Shown piece by piece: positions 1-6,738 of a stretch of DNA of 51,806 nucleotides (positions are counted from its first letter, which is position 1; the number at the start of each line of letters is the position of its first letter). The stretch comes from Clostridia bacterium. Its GTDB lineage: Bacteria; Bacillota; Clostridia; Christensenellales; Aristaeellaceae. Under the pieces are notes generated by a model. The model was not told the DNA's origin, searched no databases, and was given only the letters and a program-made list of their open reading frames with translations. The stretch covers positions 1 through 51,806 of the forward strand of contig JAFSCW010000104.1 of the NCBI GenBank assembly GCA_017436605.1, written 5' to 3'. Position numbers and translations under genes: made by a program.

Positions 1-48
1 AATCTGCCGTCACCGACTTCGATGGTTCGAATCCATCCCTGCCCACCA
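1..48 (+). tRNA. tRNA-Tyr, 3' part only
   Basis: The window opens inside a tRNA. Visible are the 3' half of the anticodon stem, a long variable arm (class II tRNA), the T arm with GGTTCGAATCC, the 3' acceptor strand and an encoded CCA at 46-48. The long arm following AATCTGCC matches Gram-positive tRNA-Tyr (class II tRNAs are Tyr, Leu and Ser). The anticodon is outside the window, so the identity is inferred. It lies 6 bases before a tRNA-Leu, so this is the end of a tRNA cluster. Confidence 0.8.
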
Positions 49-54
49 TCTTCT

Positions 55-141
55 GCGGGAATGGCGGAATTGGCAGACGCGCTAGATTCAGGTTCTAGTG
101 AAAGCAATTTCATGCAGGTTCAAGTCCTGTTTCCCGCACCA
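55..141 (+). tRNA. tRNA-Leu (anticodon CAG)
   Basis: Complete class II tRNA of 87 nt with encoded CCA. The acceptor stem GCGGGAA pairs with TTCCCGC. The anticodon stem CTAGA/TCTAG encloses the loop TTCAGGT, which places anticodon CAG at 89-91 (reads CUG codons). A long variable arm and a T arm with GTTCAAGTC follow. It is the last gene of the tRNA cluster and is followed directly by a terminator. Confidence 0.95.
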
Positions 142-143
142 GA

Positions 144-178
144 CAAAGACCGCAGATTCAAATGCGGTCTTTGTTTTT
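144..178 (+). terminator. Rho-independent terminator of the tRNA cluster
   Basis: A perfect 11-bp stem (144-154 with 163-173, CAAAGACCGCA/TGCGGTCTTTG) with an 8-nt loop is followed by a T run. It starts 3 nt after the tRNA-Leu CCA end. Confidence 0.93.
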
Positions 179-226
179 GTATGCTTGCAACGGGATTAAC
201 GGAGGAATAATATACGGAGGGATTAT

Positions 227-898
227 ATGAAGAATAACTTGCTGCTTCATGCCGTCTCCAAATATCTGGCGGGATTCCTGCTGATCAGTATGCTGTTGTT
301 CCTGCCAGCAGGCACAATGAATTATCCGCATGCATGGCTGCTGATTGCGGTTTTGTTTATTCCCATGCTGATTCTCGGAATCATGCTGTACATTCAAGCG
401 CCGGAACTCCTTGAAAAAAGGCTGCGCTCAAAAGAAACGGATCGAGGGCAAAGGGCAGTCATCTGCATCTCCGGCCTGCAGTTTCTTCTCATGTTCGTTT
501 CCGCCGGTCTCGATCGTCGTTTTTCCTGGTCGCAAGTTCCATGCTGGATCACATGGACGGCGGTTGTCACAATGCTTCTGGCCTACGCCATGTATGCTGA
601 GGTCATGCGGGAAAATGCTTATCTCTCGCGCGTGATCGAAATTAATCCGCAGCAGAAAGTCATTGATCGAGGATTATACGGCGTCGTTCGTCATCCCATG
701 TATGCCTCGACGATTCTTCTTTTTCTTTCAATGCCGCTGGTTCTCGGCTCTGCGATTGCGCTGATCCCGATTCTGCCATATCCGCTGATCATCAGCTTCA
801 GAATCAGGCGGGAAGAGCATTTTCTGCGCAGCGAACTGGAGGGGTATGCCGCGTATTGTGATCGTATCCGGTACAGACTCATTCCGTATATCTGGTAA
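227..898 (+). CDS. Isoprenylcysteine carboxyl methyltransferase (ICMT)-family membrane protein
   Basis: A 223-residue integral membrane protein with about five hydrophobic segments (roughly residues 12-30, 35-56, 78-95, 104-124 and 160-192). The C-terminal half carries the ICMT/PEMT signature: RGLYGVVRHPMYAS at about 148-161, then an EE-x3-L-x3-L-x-GY-x2-Y stretch at about 196-210. In this family these regions bind S-adenosylmethionine and the substrate head group. Bacterial members methylate unknown small or lipid substrates, and the bacterial target cannot be deduced here. The start is set by GGAGGG 7 nt upstream of the ATG. It stands alone between the tRNA terminator and the proC promoter. 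Confidence 0.8.
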   Translation: MKNNLLLHAVSKYLAGFLLISMLLFLPAGTMNYPHAWLLIAVLFIPMLILGIMLYIQAPELLEKRLRSKETDRGQRAVICISGLQFLLMFVSAGLDRRFSWSQVPCWITWTAVVTMLLAYAMYAEVMRENAYLSRVIEINPQQKVIDRGLYGVVRHPMYASTILLFLSMPLVLGSAIALIPILPYPLIISFRIRREEHFLRSELEGYAAYCDRIRYRLIPYIW

Positions 899-911
899 GC
901 CAAAGCGTTGG

Positions 912-940
912 TTGACATTCACAGGAAAGCATTGTAAAAT
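912..940 (+). promoter_or_regulatory. Sigma-A type promoter of proC
   Basis: TTGACA (912-917) and TAAAAT (935-940) are separated by 17 bp. The promoter lies just after the upstream gene and 50 bp before the proC start. Confidence 0.7.
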
Positions 941-989
941 CATAAAAGAAAGTCTGTAAAATCGTTTGCGTCAGAAAGGATGTTCACAT

Positions 990-1787
990 ATGAAGCTTGG
1001 TTTTATCGGCGCAGGCAATATGGGTTCTGCGATCATAAAAGGACTGCTCCGTCAGAATCTGATGTCGCCCGACAACATCTATATCAGCCGTAAACGCCCC
1101 GAATTGAGCGCCGATTTTGCCGCTCAAGGCATCCATGTCATGGGCAGCAATATGCAGCTTGTCCAGGCATGCGACTGCGTGGTGCTGGCCATCAAGCCCG
1201 TCTATACAGCTCAGGTTCTTCAGGAAGTCTATGCGGGCCTGGAAGGAAAGTTTGTCATTTCCATTGTCGCTGCATGGACCTACGAAATGCTTTCTGAGGC
1301 GCTGCCCAAGAGCGCCCGTTTTGTCCGTGTGATGCCCAATACGCCGCTGGCTGTGGGCGAGGGCATGAGCTTGCTGAGCAGTCGTTATACCTGCACGGAT
1401 GAGGAATTCGCCTTTGCAAGATCCATTTTTGAAGCTGCCGGCAAAGTTTCTGTCGTCGAAGACCATGCGTTTACCGCAGCAAACGGCATCAGCGGCTGCG
1501 GTCCTGCATTTGTATATCAGTTTATTGAAGCGCTTGCCGACGGCGGCGTTCGCTACGGCGTGCCCAGAGCGCTGGCCTACGAATTGGCTTCTCAGACACT
1601 GATCGGCGCCGCGAAAATGGTGCTGGAAACAGGCGAGCATCCCGGCAGGTTGAAGGATGCCGTCTGCTCACCGGGCGGCACAACGATTGAAGGTATTTTC
1701 GCGCTTGAAAAAGGCGGTCTGCGTGCGGCTGTGATGGACGCTGTGGGCGCGACTGTCGAGAAAACGAACCTTCTTTCGAAGAAATAA
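990..1787 (+). CDS. proC: Pyrroline-5-carboxylate reductase
   Basis: Catalyses the last step of proline synthesis, reducing pyrroline-5-carboxylate with NAD(P)H. The 265-residue product begins with a Rossmann nucleotide-binding motif (GFIGAGNMGSAI, about residues 4-15). It continues with VRVMPNTP near 112-119 and the C-terminal SPGGTTIEG motif near 228-236 of the dimerisation/catalytic domain. Length and order match the family. The ATG at 990 is preferred over an in-frame TTG at 966 because AGAAAGGA sits about 9 nt before it and the Rossmann strand starts immediately. rnhA follows after 54 bp in the same direction. No other proline genes are nearby. Confidence 0.95.
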   Translation: MKLGFIGAGNMGSAIIKGLLRQNLMSPDNIYISRKRPELSADFAAQGIHVMGSNMQLVQACDCVVLAIKPVYTAQVLQEVYAGLEGKFVISIVAAWTYEMLSEALPKSARFVRVMPNTPLAVGEGMSLLSSRYTCTDEEFAFARSIFEAAGKVSVVEDHAFTAANGISGCGPAFVYQFIEALADGGVRYGVPRALAYELASQTLIGAAKMVLETGEHPGRLKDAVCSPGGTTIEGIFALEKGGLRAAVMDAVGATVEKTNLLSKK

Positions 1788-1841
1788 ATCATTTTCATTA
1801 TTCCTTATGTTATTTTTAAATTCAGGGAGCTGCGCTGAGCA

Positions 1842-2288
1842 TTGAAAGATATTTTCATGTATACCGATGGAGCTTGTTCCGGCAATCCGGGTCCGGGCGG
1901 CTGGGGAACTGTTCTGATGTTCGGAGAACACATCAAAGAGATTTCCGGTTTTATGCCGGATACGACCAACAATCGTATGGAATTGTTTGCAGCTGTACAG
2001 GGATTTACAGCACTCAAGCAGCCCTGCAACGTTACGCTGTATTCGGATTCTGCGTACCTTGTAAACGCATTTTCGCAAAAATGGATCGACCAATGGCAGT
2101 GCAACGGCTGGAAAAACGCTGCAAAAAAGCCGGTAGAGAATCAGGATCTCTGGAAATGGCTGCTGACGGTCATGCAGCCGCACAACGTCACCATTGTCAA
2201 AGTCAAAGGTCATGCTGACAATAAGTGGAACAACCGCTGCGACGAATTGGCAACCGGGCAGATTAAGCAGCATCGAAGCAGTATATGA
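1842..2288 (+). CDS. rnhA: Ribonuclease HI
   Basis: Degrades the RNA strand of RNA:DNA hybrids (R-loops, Okazaki primers). The 148-residue protein is close to E. coli RNase HI in length and shows the full metal-binding set: D9 (TDGACSGNPGPGG), E47 (NRMELFA), D69 (SDSAYLV) and D134, with catalytic H124 (KGHADN). The start is taken as TTG 1842, preceded by GGGAG; this gives the usual short first strand before TDG. An ATG five codons later (1857) would cut into that strand. It probably reads on from proC. A long hairpin lies 62 bp past the stop. Confidence 0.95.
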   Translation: MKDIFMYTDGACSGNPGPGGWGTVLMFGEHIKEISGFMPDTTNNRMELFAAVQGFTALKQPCNVTLYSDSAYLVNAFSQKWIDQWQCNGWKNAAKKPVENQDLWKWLLTVMQPHNVTIVKVKGHADNKWNNRCDELATGQIKQHRSSI

Positions 2289-2349
2289 TTCAAGCGCGAT
2301 CAATCAGGAAGTGCGATTCTGAATCATTTCCTATGGGGGATCAATCCAT

Positions 2350-2383
2350 AAGACTTCGCAAAACTCAGGTTTTACGAAGTCTT
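2350..2383. repeat. 34-bp imperfect palindrome between rnhA and the recombinase gene
   Basis: The arms AAGACTTCG-C-AAAAC and GTTTT-A-CGAAGTCTT (one internal mismatch) flank a 4-bp centre TCAG. As RNA it forms a 14-bp hairpin that could end rnhA transcription, but the bases after it (TGATATTCTG) are a poor T run. It sits 30 bp upstream of a tyrosine recombinase start, so an operator or recombination-site role is also possible. Confidence 0.6.
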
Positions 2384-2413
2384 TGATATTCTGATTTGAG
2401 AAGGGGTGGATTT

Positions 2414-3517
2414 GTGGCAAACGACTATCATCAGCAAACGCAGATTGCCCGCACAAAGCGTTTGCGCGAGCTGCTCAAGGATCTCCCCGATGTTTGCGGT
2501 GATTATTTCTTGTCCATTGAACAGCTGACCAGTCCATTAACGCGCCTCAGCTATGCCTACGACTTGAAGCTCTTTTTCCAGTACTTATCCGATGAGATTC
2601 CAAAGTTCTCAGGTAAGCCTGTCGCTGCATTTTCCATCGAAGATATCCGCCGCATCACCAAACAGGATCTGGAGCGCTTTGCGCGCTATCTGTCCTATTA
2701 TGTCAAAAATGAAACCGGCGGCGATGATCAGATTTCCTCCAAGGAAATCACAAACCATGAATATGGCATCAAACGGAAGTACGCCTCGCTCCGCGCCTTT
2801 TATAAATACCTGTTTGCCGAAGGCTTGATTGAGGGCAATACCGCCGCCCTCGTTCCCCTTCCCAAACTCCATGAGCGGGCGATTATCCGTCTGGATATCG
2901 ATGAAGTGGCTCGGATTCTGGATCTGGCTGAAAACGGTCAGGCGCTTCCTAAAACGTATCAAAAGTACCATCATGTTACCAGAAAAAGAGATCTGGCCAT
3001 GCTGTCTCTGTTTCTGGGTACAGGTATCCGCATCAGCGAATGTGTGGGTCTGAATATTGACGACTTTGATTTTGAACAGAATGCGTTTGTGATTACCCGA
3101 AAAGGCGGCAAAGAAGTCATCCTGTACCTTTCTGACGAGGTCTCTGATGCACTGAAAAGCTATCTGGAAGAACGTCTTGCAATCGACGCGCTTCCCGGCC
3201 ATGAAAACGCTTTCTTTCTTTCCATTCAGCGTCGTCGAATCACACAGCGCGCCGTTGAGAATATGGTCAAAAAATATGCCGCTATCGCCGCGCCTCTGAA
3301 AAAGAAAATCAGTCCGCATAAGCTTCGCAGCACATTCGGCACGAATCTGTATCGAGAAACCGGCGACATTTATCTGGTAGCCGATGTTCTTGGCCATTCC
3401 GACGTCAACACCACGCGCAAACACTATGCAGCCATCGCAGAAGAACACAGGAGAATCGCTGCGCAGAAAACGGTATTGCGGGAAGATTCTGTTCATCTTC
3501 ACACGCCCGAAGATTAA
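2414..3517 (+). CDS. Tyrosine recombinase, XerS/XerC-like
   Basis: A site-specific DNA recombinase/integrase of 367 residues. The N-terminal part (about 25-150) is a SAM-like core-binding domain (LTRLSYAYDLKLFFQYL; YGIKRKYASLRAFYKYLF). The C-terminal catalytic domain has every active-site residue: R206 (GTGIRISE), K230 (RKGGKE), H302 and R305 (PHKLRS), H328 (LGHSDVNTT) and nucleophile Y338. Length, the RDLAMLSLFLGTGIR block and the VENMVKKY segment recall XerS, the single chromosome-dimer recombinase of streptococci. The family assignment to XerS rather than XerC/D is inference. GTG 2414 is chosen because AAGGGGTGG lies 5 nt upstream. It neighbours lexA and no phage genes, which favours a chromosomal housekeeping role. 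Confidence 0.85.
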   Translation: MANDYHQQTQIARTKRLRELLKDLPDVCGDYFLSIEQLTSPLTRLSYAYDLKLFFQYLSDEIPKFSGKPVAAFSIEDIRRITKQDLERFARYLSYYVKNETGGDDQISSKEITNHEYGIKRKYASLRAFYKYLFAEGLIEGNTAALVPLPKLHERAIIRLDIDEVARILDLAENGQALPKTYQKYHHVTRKRDLAMLSLFLGTGIRISECVGLNIDDFDFEQNAFVITRKGGKEVILYLSDEVSDALKSYLEERLAIDALPGHENAFFLSIQRRRITQRAVENMVKKYAAIAAPLKKKISPHKLRSTFGTNLYRETGDIYLVADVLGHSDVNTTRKHYAAIAEEHRRIAAQKTVLREDSVHLHTPED

Positions 3518-3550
3518 TCCTCATTTGCATTCAACTGCGCTTTAACGCGA

Positions 3551-3590
3551 AAATCCGGCCAGAAAACATGCTGGCCGGATTTATTTCTTT
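3551..3590 (+). terminator. Rho-independent terminator after the recombinase gene
   Basis: A perfect 12-bp stem (AAATCCGGCCAG at 3551-3562 with CTGGCCGGATTT at 3571-3582), an 8-nt loop, then TTATTTCTTT. It lies between two convergent genes and may act in both directions because the stem starts with A residues. Confidence 0.88.
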
Positions 3591-3645
3591 GTATGCAGCT
3601 GCTTTACCCCGTCGGCAAACTTTTGTCTTTCTGGCTGGGCGCCGC

Positions 3646-3855
3646 TTACAGTTCGTCTTCATCCAGATAATCCAGCGGATTCATATCCGCCTGAACGATT
3701 CCATCTACCTGAATTGCCCTGTATTCAAGTTCTCCGTCCAATCCGATGCATTTCTTGCAGTTATCGCAGATCTTTGTCGGATCAAGATCGCAAAGATTGC
3801 ACTCTCCGCATTCTATGCACGCCCGATCATACAGAACACAGTTCCTTCTGTTCAC
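3646..3855 (-). CDS. Small eight-cysteine protein, divergent from lexA
   Basis: A 69-residue acidic protein of unknown function. Eight cysteines occupy the first half: C6, then C13, C16, C19 and C22 at regular CX2C spacing, then C30, C33 and C36. This is a clear zinc- or Fe-S-binding pattern (CIECGECNLC... CDNCKKC). The acidic tail ends DYLDEDEL. I recall similar small cysteine-rich proteins in clostridia but no named function. The start is GTG 3855 with AGGAAGG 8 nt before it. A well-formed promoter lies upstream, and the SOS box that serves lexA is in the shared intergenic region, so LexA control is likely. Confidence 0.8.
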   Translation of the reverse strand: MNRRNCVLYDRACIECGECNLCDLDPTKICDNCKKCIGLDGELEYRAIQVDGIVQADMNPLDYLDEDEL

Positions 3856-3891
3856 AATATCGCCTTCCTCACACCCAATTAATCTGTTGAC

Positions 3892-3920
3892 ATTATATCA
3901 CGTTTTCATGCCAGCATCAA
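3892..3920 (-). promoter_or_regulatory. Promoter of the eight-cysteine gene
   Basis: Read on the minus strand: TTGATG (3920-3915), 17-bp spacer, TATAAT (3897-3892). It diverges from the lexA promoter. The SOS box begins 10 bp beyond its -35 element. Confidence 0.75.
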
Positions 3921-3930
3921 GGCAGATATG

Positions 3931-3944
3931 CGAACATATGTTTG
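3931..3944. promoter_or_regulatory. LexA operator (SOS box) shared by two divergent genes
   Basis: The 14-mer CGAACATATGTTTG fits the Gram-positive LexA (Cheo box) pattern CGAAC-N4-GTTYG. It lies 10 bp from the -35 of the minus-strand gene and 7 bp from the -35 of lexA. LexA bound here would be expected to autoregulate lexA and could control the divergent cysteine-rich gene. Confidence 0.88.
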
Positions 3945-3951
3945 ATTTCTC

Positions 3952-3981
3952 TTGATTTCGCAGAAGTTTATATGGTATAAT
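3952..3981 (+). promoter_or_regulatory. lexA promoter
   Basis: TTGATT (3952-3957), 18-bp spacer, consensus TATAAT (3976-3981), 49 bp before the lexA start. Confidence 0.78.
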
Positions 3982-4030
3982 ACTTCCATCAAGATTACAA
4001 ACACAGCGCATGCAGAAAGGCGTGATCCAT

Positions 4031-4657
4031 ATGTCCGCTAAGAAGCCGCGGGGAGATACGCAAGAAAGAATACTCGCATACATCGAAAAAGAAATCCTTG
4101 ATCGCGGTTATGCACCTTCTGTCCGCGAAATCGGAGAGGCCGTCGGTCTGCGTTCCACTTCCACTGTTCACGGTCATCTTATGCGCCTTGAAAAAAAGGG
4201 CCTGCTTCATCGCGACGCCATGAAGCCGCGTGCCATGGGCGTTTTAAAGCGTTCTGACGCCCTTCAGATCGACGCCGAAGCGCATGTGCATCAGATTCCG
4301 CTTGTCGGCAATGTCGCCGCAGGAACGCCGATATTGGCCGAAGAAAGCATAGAAGACCTGATCCCGCTACCCAGTGACTTCGTCGGCGAAGGTGAACACT
4401 TTATCCTCCGCGTCTGCGGCGACAGCATGATTCAGGCTGGTATCCTGAGCGGCGATTATATCGTCGTGAAAAAACAGGCCGTCGCCAGCAATGGAGAAAT
4501 CGTTGTCGCCATGGTTGAAGATGAAGCGACGGTGAAGCGCTTCTATAAAGAGAACGGGCATTTCCGTCTGCAGCCTGAAAACGACGCCATGGAACCCATC
4601 CTCGTCGATTCGGTTGAGATTCTCGGAAAAGTCGTCAGTTTGCTCCGCAGATTCTGA
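4031..4657 (+). CDS. lexA: SOS-response repressor LexA
   Basis: Represses DNA-damage genes and cleaves itself when RecA is activated. The 208-residue product has an N-terminal winged helix-turn-helix ([21 protein letters not shown], about 30-50) and a C-terminal S24 peptidase-like domain. The scissile bond is A97-G98 (GNVAAGTP), the catalytic serine is S132 (GDSM) and the catalytic lysine is K169 (EATVKRF). All needed residues are present, so it should be an active, self-cleaving repressor. ATG 4031 is preferred to ATG 4010 because GAAAGG lies about 10 nt before it and homologues start close to this point. An SOS box upstream implies autoregulation. Confidence 0.97.
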   Translation: MSAKKPRGDTQERILAYIEKEILDRGYAPSVREIGEAVGLRSTSTVHGHLMRLEKKGLLHRDAMKPRAMGVLKRSDALQIDAEAHVHQIPLVGNVAAGTPILAEESIEDLIPLPSDFVGEGEHFILRVCGDSMIQAGILSGDYIVVKKQAVASNGEIVVAMVEDEATVKRFYKENGHFRLQPENDAMEPILVDSVEILGKVVSLLRRF

Positions 4658-4685
4658 CGCTCTTTATCTGCCCCATTCTTTCTCT

Positions 4686-4723
4686 TTCGAACATTGATTA
4701 CACATTCGAACATTGATGACACA
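4686..4723. repeat. Two tandem 19-bp repeats after lexA
   Basis: TTCGAACATTGATTACACA (4686-4704) is followed directly by the same 19-mer with one change, T to G (4705-4723). Each unit contains CGAACAT, the left half of a LexA site, but no matching right half. It lies between the lexA stop and the terminator. No function is evident. Confidence 0.85.
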
Positions 4724-4724
4724 C

Positions 4725-4757
4725 AAAAAAGCGTCCGGTTTCCCGCCGGACGCTTTT
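4725..4757. terminator. Bidirectional terminator between lexA and the DUF1292 gene
   Basis: An 8-bp GC-rich stem (GCGTCCGG 4731-4738 with CCGGACGC 4746-4753) with a 7-nt loop is flanked by AAAAAA before and TTTT after. It can therefore stop both convergent genes. Confidence 0.88.
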
Positions 4758-4786
4758 CTATTCTACGGTTTTGCTATGCTGTGAAA

Positions 4787-5083
4787 TCAGTCCTCGAAGT
4801 CGAACTCGTCGCCCGCCTGCTCCTTGAACAGCTCGAACACCGCCTGAAGGACTTCATCGTCTTCGACGCCCACATAGGTCGCCTCGTCGTCCTCATCAGC
4901 ATTTTCGTCTTCCATCACCTGAAGAATAACAACTTCACCGTCATCATCCTCGATCGGCAGGAGAACAACGTACTCATTGCCTTCGTACATCACAGAAGCG
5001 CAGAACTCGAACTCAACATCCACACCGTCTTCATCAGTCAGCACGATAATGTTCTCGTTCTCCATCATTTCCATATCATTCAT
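4787..5083 (-). CDS. DUF1292-family acidic protein
   Basis: A 98-residue, extremely acidic protein (many D/E, C-terminus GDEFDFED) of the DUF1292 (YrzB-like) family, which is widespread in Firmicutes and has no known biochemical role. The core ENIIVLTDEDGVDVEFEF...YVVLLPIED is the recognisable family pattern (about 9-60). An ATG with AGCGAGG upstream sets the start. In many clostridia this family lies beside ruvX/yrzL or alaS, but here it stands alone between convergent lexA and a divergent small gene. Confidence 0.85.
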   Translation of the reverse strand: MNDMEMMENENIIVLTDEDGVDVEFEFCASVMYEGNEYVVLLPIEDDDGEVVILQVMEDENADEDDEATYVGVEDDEVLQAVFELFKEQAGDEFDFED

Positions 5084-5202
5084 GGTTCATAACCTCGCTT
5101 TCGTCATACGATACAAATGCATATTTGCATCTGAACATAGGATATCATAAAAAAACCCAACGTGCAATGCTTTTTATTGATTTTTATGCTTGGAGGCTTC
5201 TC

Positions 5203-5412
5203 ATGCTTATTTGCAAAACGCTCAGGCTCTTTGGCAGCGCAGCGGCAAAAAAGAAAGCAAAACTGATCCTTGAAAACCAGCCGCAAATCAAACGCATTGA
5301 TTCATGTCCTGATCCGGATACGCTCAAGCTCCTGTTTGATTCTCCTCAGAATGAAAAAAGCCTGCTCCCGCTGCTCGCAGACTGCGGCATCAGCGGATTC
5401 AGGCTCGAATGA
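5203..5412 (+). CDS. Small protein of unknown function
   Basis: A 69-residue product beginning MLICKTLRLF. GGAGG lies 6 nt before ATG 5203, which supports translation; the reading frame is open further upstream to 5125 but without a ribosome site. The sequence has a basic alanine/lysine-rich segment (SAAAKKKAKLILE, about 14-26), then a PDPDTLKLLF segment and a C-terminal LLADCGISGF. The alternation hints at a small alpha/beta fold but no family is recognised. It converges on the helicase gene with only 16 bp between the stops. Confidence 0.6.
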   Translation: MLICKTLRLFGSAAAKKKAKLILENQPQIKRIDSCPDPDTLKLLFDSPQNEKSLLPLLADCGISGFRLE

Positions 5413-5428
5413 CAATCAGAATGACCGA

Positions 5429-6622
5429 TTATGCATTTTCAAGGAACGGATCACCGCTGTCCTTATAGCACAGCGTCTCAAACTCATCAAAAACAAGCTG
5501 AATCGGCGTAACAAGCGTATACTTCAGGATTTCATCCATGCGGATACTATCCCTGAAGCTGACAAACGAAAAGCTTACGCCAGCGCGCTTTGCACGGCCC
5601 GTTCTGCCGATTCGATGCACGTAGAATTCCTGCTTATCCGGAAGATCGTAATTGAACACAGCTTCAACGTCATCCACATCAATGCCGCGCGCAGCGACGT
5701 CTGTCGCAACCAGAATCTCAAACTGACCCTTTCTGAATCCGGCCATGACCTTGTCACGCTGGGACTGCCGGACGTCTCCATGCAGACATTCCGCGCTGTA
5801 GCCTGCCTTTTTCAGCCTCTCGCACAGACGAGCAGTCATGTCCTTCGTATTGCAGAAGATCATGATGCGCTTATACTGGTCAGAATCCAGCAGATACAGA
5901 AGATGGTCATATTTCTGCTTCTGATCCGATTCAATGACATACTGCGTAATGTTGGGCTTGTTGTCCGCCTCAGCCTGAACAACAATCTCTATCGGATCAT
6001 GCTGATACTTCCAGGATACCGTCAATACGTCCTGATTGGTTGTCGCGCTGAACATCACCAGCTGACGATTGGGATCTGCCGCTTCAATGACTTTTTCCAC
6101 ATCCTGAATAAAGCCCATCTTCAGCATCTCATCCGCTTCATCCAGCACCATCGTATGCACGCCGGAAAGCTTGATATTTCCGCGCTGCATGTGATCCAGA
6201 AGGCGTCCCGGCGTCGCGACAAGAATCTGCGGTTTACGCGCAAGCGCACTCATCTGCTTGCCAAAGGGCTGTCCGCCGTAGATCACCGCAATCTTCAATC
6301 CCTTAATATAATGCGCCAGATTGGTCAGTTCGTCTGCAATCTGCTGCGCCAGCTCGCGCGTGGGCGCAAGTACAACCTCCTGAACGCTGGGATCTTCAAG
6401 ATTGATGTACTCCAGCATCGGAATACCAAATCCAAGGGTCTTGCCGGTACCCGTAGGCGCAATCGCAATAATATCGTGACCTTCCATCATCAGCGGAATA
6501 CATTTTTGCTGAATACCGGTAAGGTTTTTAAACCCCATCCAGTCAAATGCACGAACGACTTCTTTGCTGATGTCCATCTGCACAAGCGGATGGTCGTTCC
6601 TGACTGCCTCAATCTCGTTCAA
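5429..6622 (-). CDS. DEAD-box ATP-dependent RNA helicase
   Basis: Unwinds or remodels RNA during ribosome assembly, mRNA decay or cold adaptation. The 397-residue core has all motifs in order: Q motif (GIQQKCIP), motif I APTGTGKT (55-62), PTRELAQQ, TPGRL, DEAD (161-164), SAT, then the second RecA domain with VATDVAARGIDVDDV and HRIGRTGR. It ends shortly after this core, with no RNA-binding tail, unlike DbpA/YxiN or CsdA. TTG 6622 is chosen because GAGAGGG is about 9 nt upstream; extension to 6700 would run into the promoter. Which cellular RNA it serves cannot be told. Confidence 0.93.
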   Translation of the reverse strand: MNEIEAVRNDHPLVQMDISKEVVRAFDWMGFKNLTGIQQKCIPLMMEGHDIIAIAPTGTGKTLGFGIPMLEYINLEDPSVQEVVLAPTRELAQQIADELTNLAHYIKGLKIAVIYGGQPFGKQMSALARKPQILVATPGRLLDHMQRGNIKLSGVHTMVLDEADEMLKMGFIQDVEKVIEAADPNRQLVMFSATTNQDVLTVSWKYQHDPIEIVVQAEADNKPNITQYVIESDQKQKYDHLLYLLDSDQYKRIMIFCNTKDMTARLCERLKKAGYSAECLHGDVRQSQRDKVMAGFRKGQFEILVATDVAARGIDVDDVEAVFNYDLPDKQEFYVHRIGRTGRAKRAGVSFSFVSFRDSIRMDEILKYTLVTPIQLVFDEFETLCYKDSGDPFLENA

Positions 6623-6658
6623 AATTCTGTACCCTCTCTTTATGTATTTTACTTTCCT

Positions 6659-6687
6659 ATTGTATATCACGCACGGCAATGTTTCAA
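6659..6687 (-). promoter_or_regulatory. Promoter of the DEAD-box helicase gene
   Basis: On the minus strand TTGAAA (6687-6682), 17-bp spacer, TACAAT (6664-6659), 37 bp before the TTG start. No terminator is visible between this and the upstream spoIVFB-like gene. Confidence 0.6.
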
Positions 6688-6738
6688 GAATAAAAAGCAT
6701 TTATTTCCCGGACAATTCAAAATCATACGAAGCGTACT

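Noticed and set aside
5117..5130. Palindrome ATGCATATTTGCAT between the DUF1292 gene and the small plus-strand gene
   Set aside because: Short 5-bp arms in AT-rich DNA and no promoter pair with correct spacing nearby; expected by chance.
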